From Gonium pectorale (lineage: Eukaryota; Chlorophyta; Chlorophyceae; Chlamydomonadales; Volvocaceae): a stretch of 31,833 bases of DNA. The notes below the pieces were generated by a model. The model did no database searches and was not told the DNA's origin. It worked only from the letters and a program-made list of their open reading frames with translations. This document shows, in pieces, positions 31,500-31,833 of this stretch; the first letter of the stretch is position 1, and the number at the start of each line of letters is the position of its first letter. Position numbers and translations under genes: made by a program. The stretch spans positions 934,083 through 965,915 of the forward strand of contig LSYV01000006.1 in assembly GCA_001584585.1 (NCBI GenBank). The letters are read 5' to 3'.

Positions 31500-31833
31500 C
31501 TGGGGGGCGGTTGGCGGTTGCCGGTTGGCGGTGGGTTGGTATATTGGCTGGCAGAAAGTTGGTGGTTGCTAGGTTGGTTCAAGCCGAAGGTTGTCGGATC
31601 GGTTAGGTACGGTTGCGCTTCAATGCTAATCGTGGGTAAGCTGCTCGCGCATTATATATGAACTGAGCGCATGGTCGCGACTACGACTTAAAAGCACCTT
31701 GTAACGCCCTTGGAAAGTTGGGTTGCCACGTACGGCACGTACGGCGCACGGACGCGCGCCAAGGTGCAAGTGACGATGCCCATAACTGCCAAAGAAGCCG
31801 CCTCCCCTCCCCTCCCCCCCCACACCTCCCCCC
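31500..31833 (-). other. Intron 2 of ABM copy C (partial)
   Basis: Upstream of the exon 3 acceptor of copy C (CCCCCCAG) there is no exon 2 match (no VPP motif) up to the edge of the window. The intron is therefore at least 334 nt; the matching introns in A and B are 372 and 323 nt. CCAACCGC-type repeats lie next to the acceptor (31503-31538). Confidence 0.7.

Overview
The window looks like nuclear DNA of a volvocine-type (Chlamydomonas/Volvox group) green alga. It is GC-rich and intron-rich, its exons rebuild cleanly with GT-AG introns, one gene carries a SAND domain of the VARL (regA-like) type known from volvocine algae, and the actin-related protein is closest to plant ARP4. A run of 20 N inside a coding exon and one N at 1874 mark it as a draft assembly. 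I recall the families from memory; no search was run.

Every gene I can support lies on the minus strand, so transcription runs from high to low coordinates. In that direction they are: (C) the last six exons of a gene encoding a two-barrel ABM-like protein (28889-31499, 5' end outside the window); (B) a complete 8-exon paralogue with a signal peptide (23032-26889); (A) a second complete 8-exon paralogue (17617-21344); then a large VARL/SAND transcription regulator (10829-15894, 4 exons modelled, about 1447 aa with an assembly gap); then ARP4, a nuclear actin-related chromatin subunit (2396-7308, 13 exons, 431 aa). All exon joins in the five models were checked for frame by hand.

Spacers: 1-2395 (3' side of ARP4), 7309-10828 (ARP4 upstream / VARL 3' side), 15895-17616, 21345-23031 and 26890-28888. 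They hold short tandem repeats and a few hairpins but no gene I can defend. Long plus-strand reading frames opposite the exons are products of high GC content.

The most interesting items are the head-to-tail array of secreted double-barrel ABM-like proteins, which shows signs of sequence homogenisation (an intron stretch better conserved than the neighbouring exon) and a shared palindrome in introns 1 and 6, and the VARL regulator with an acidic activation-like segment. There is no evidence that the three gene types work in one pathway; their proximity may be fortuitous.
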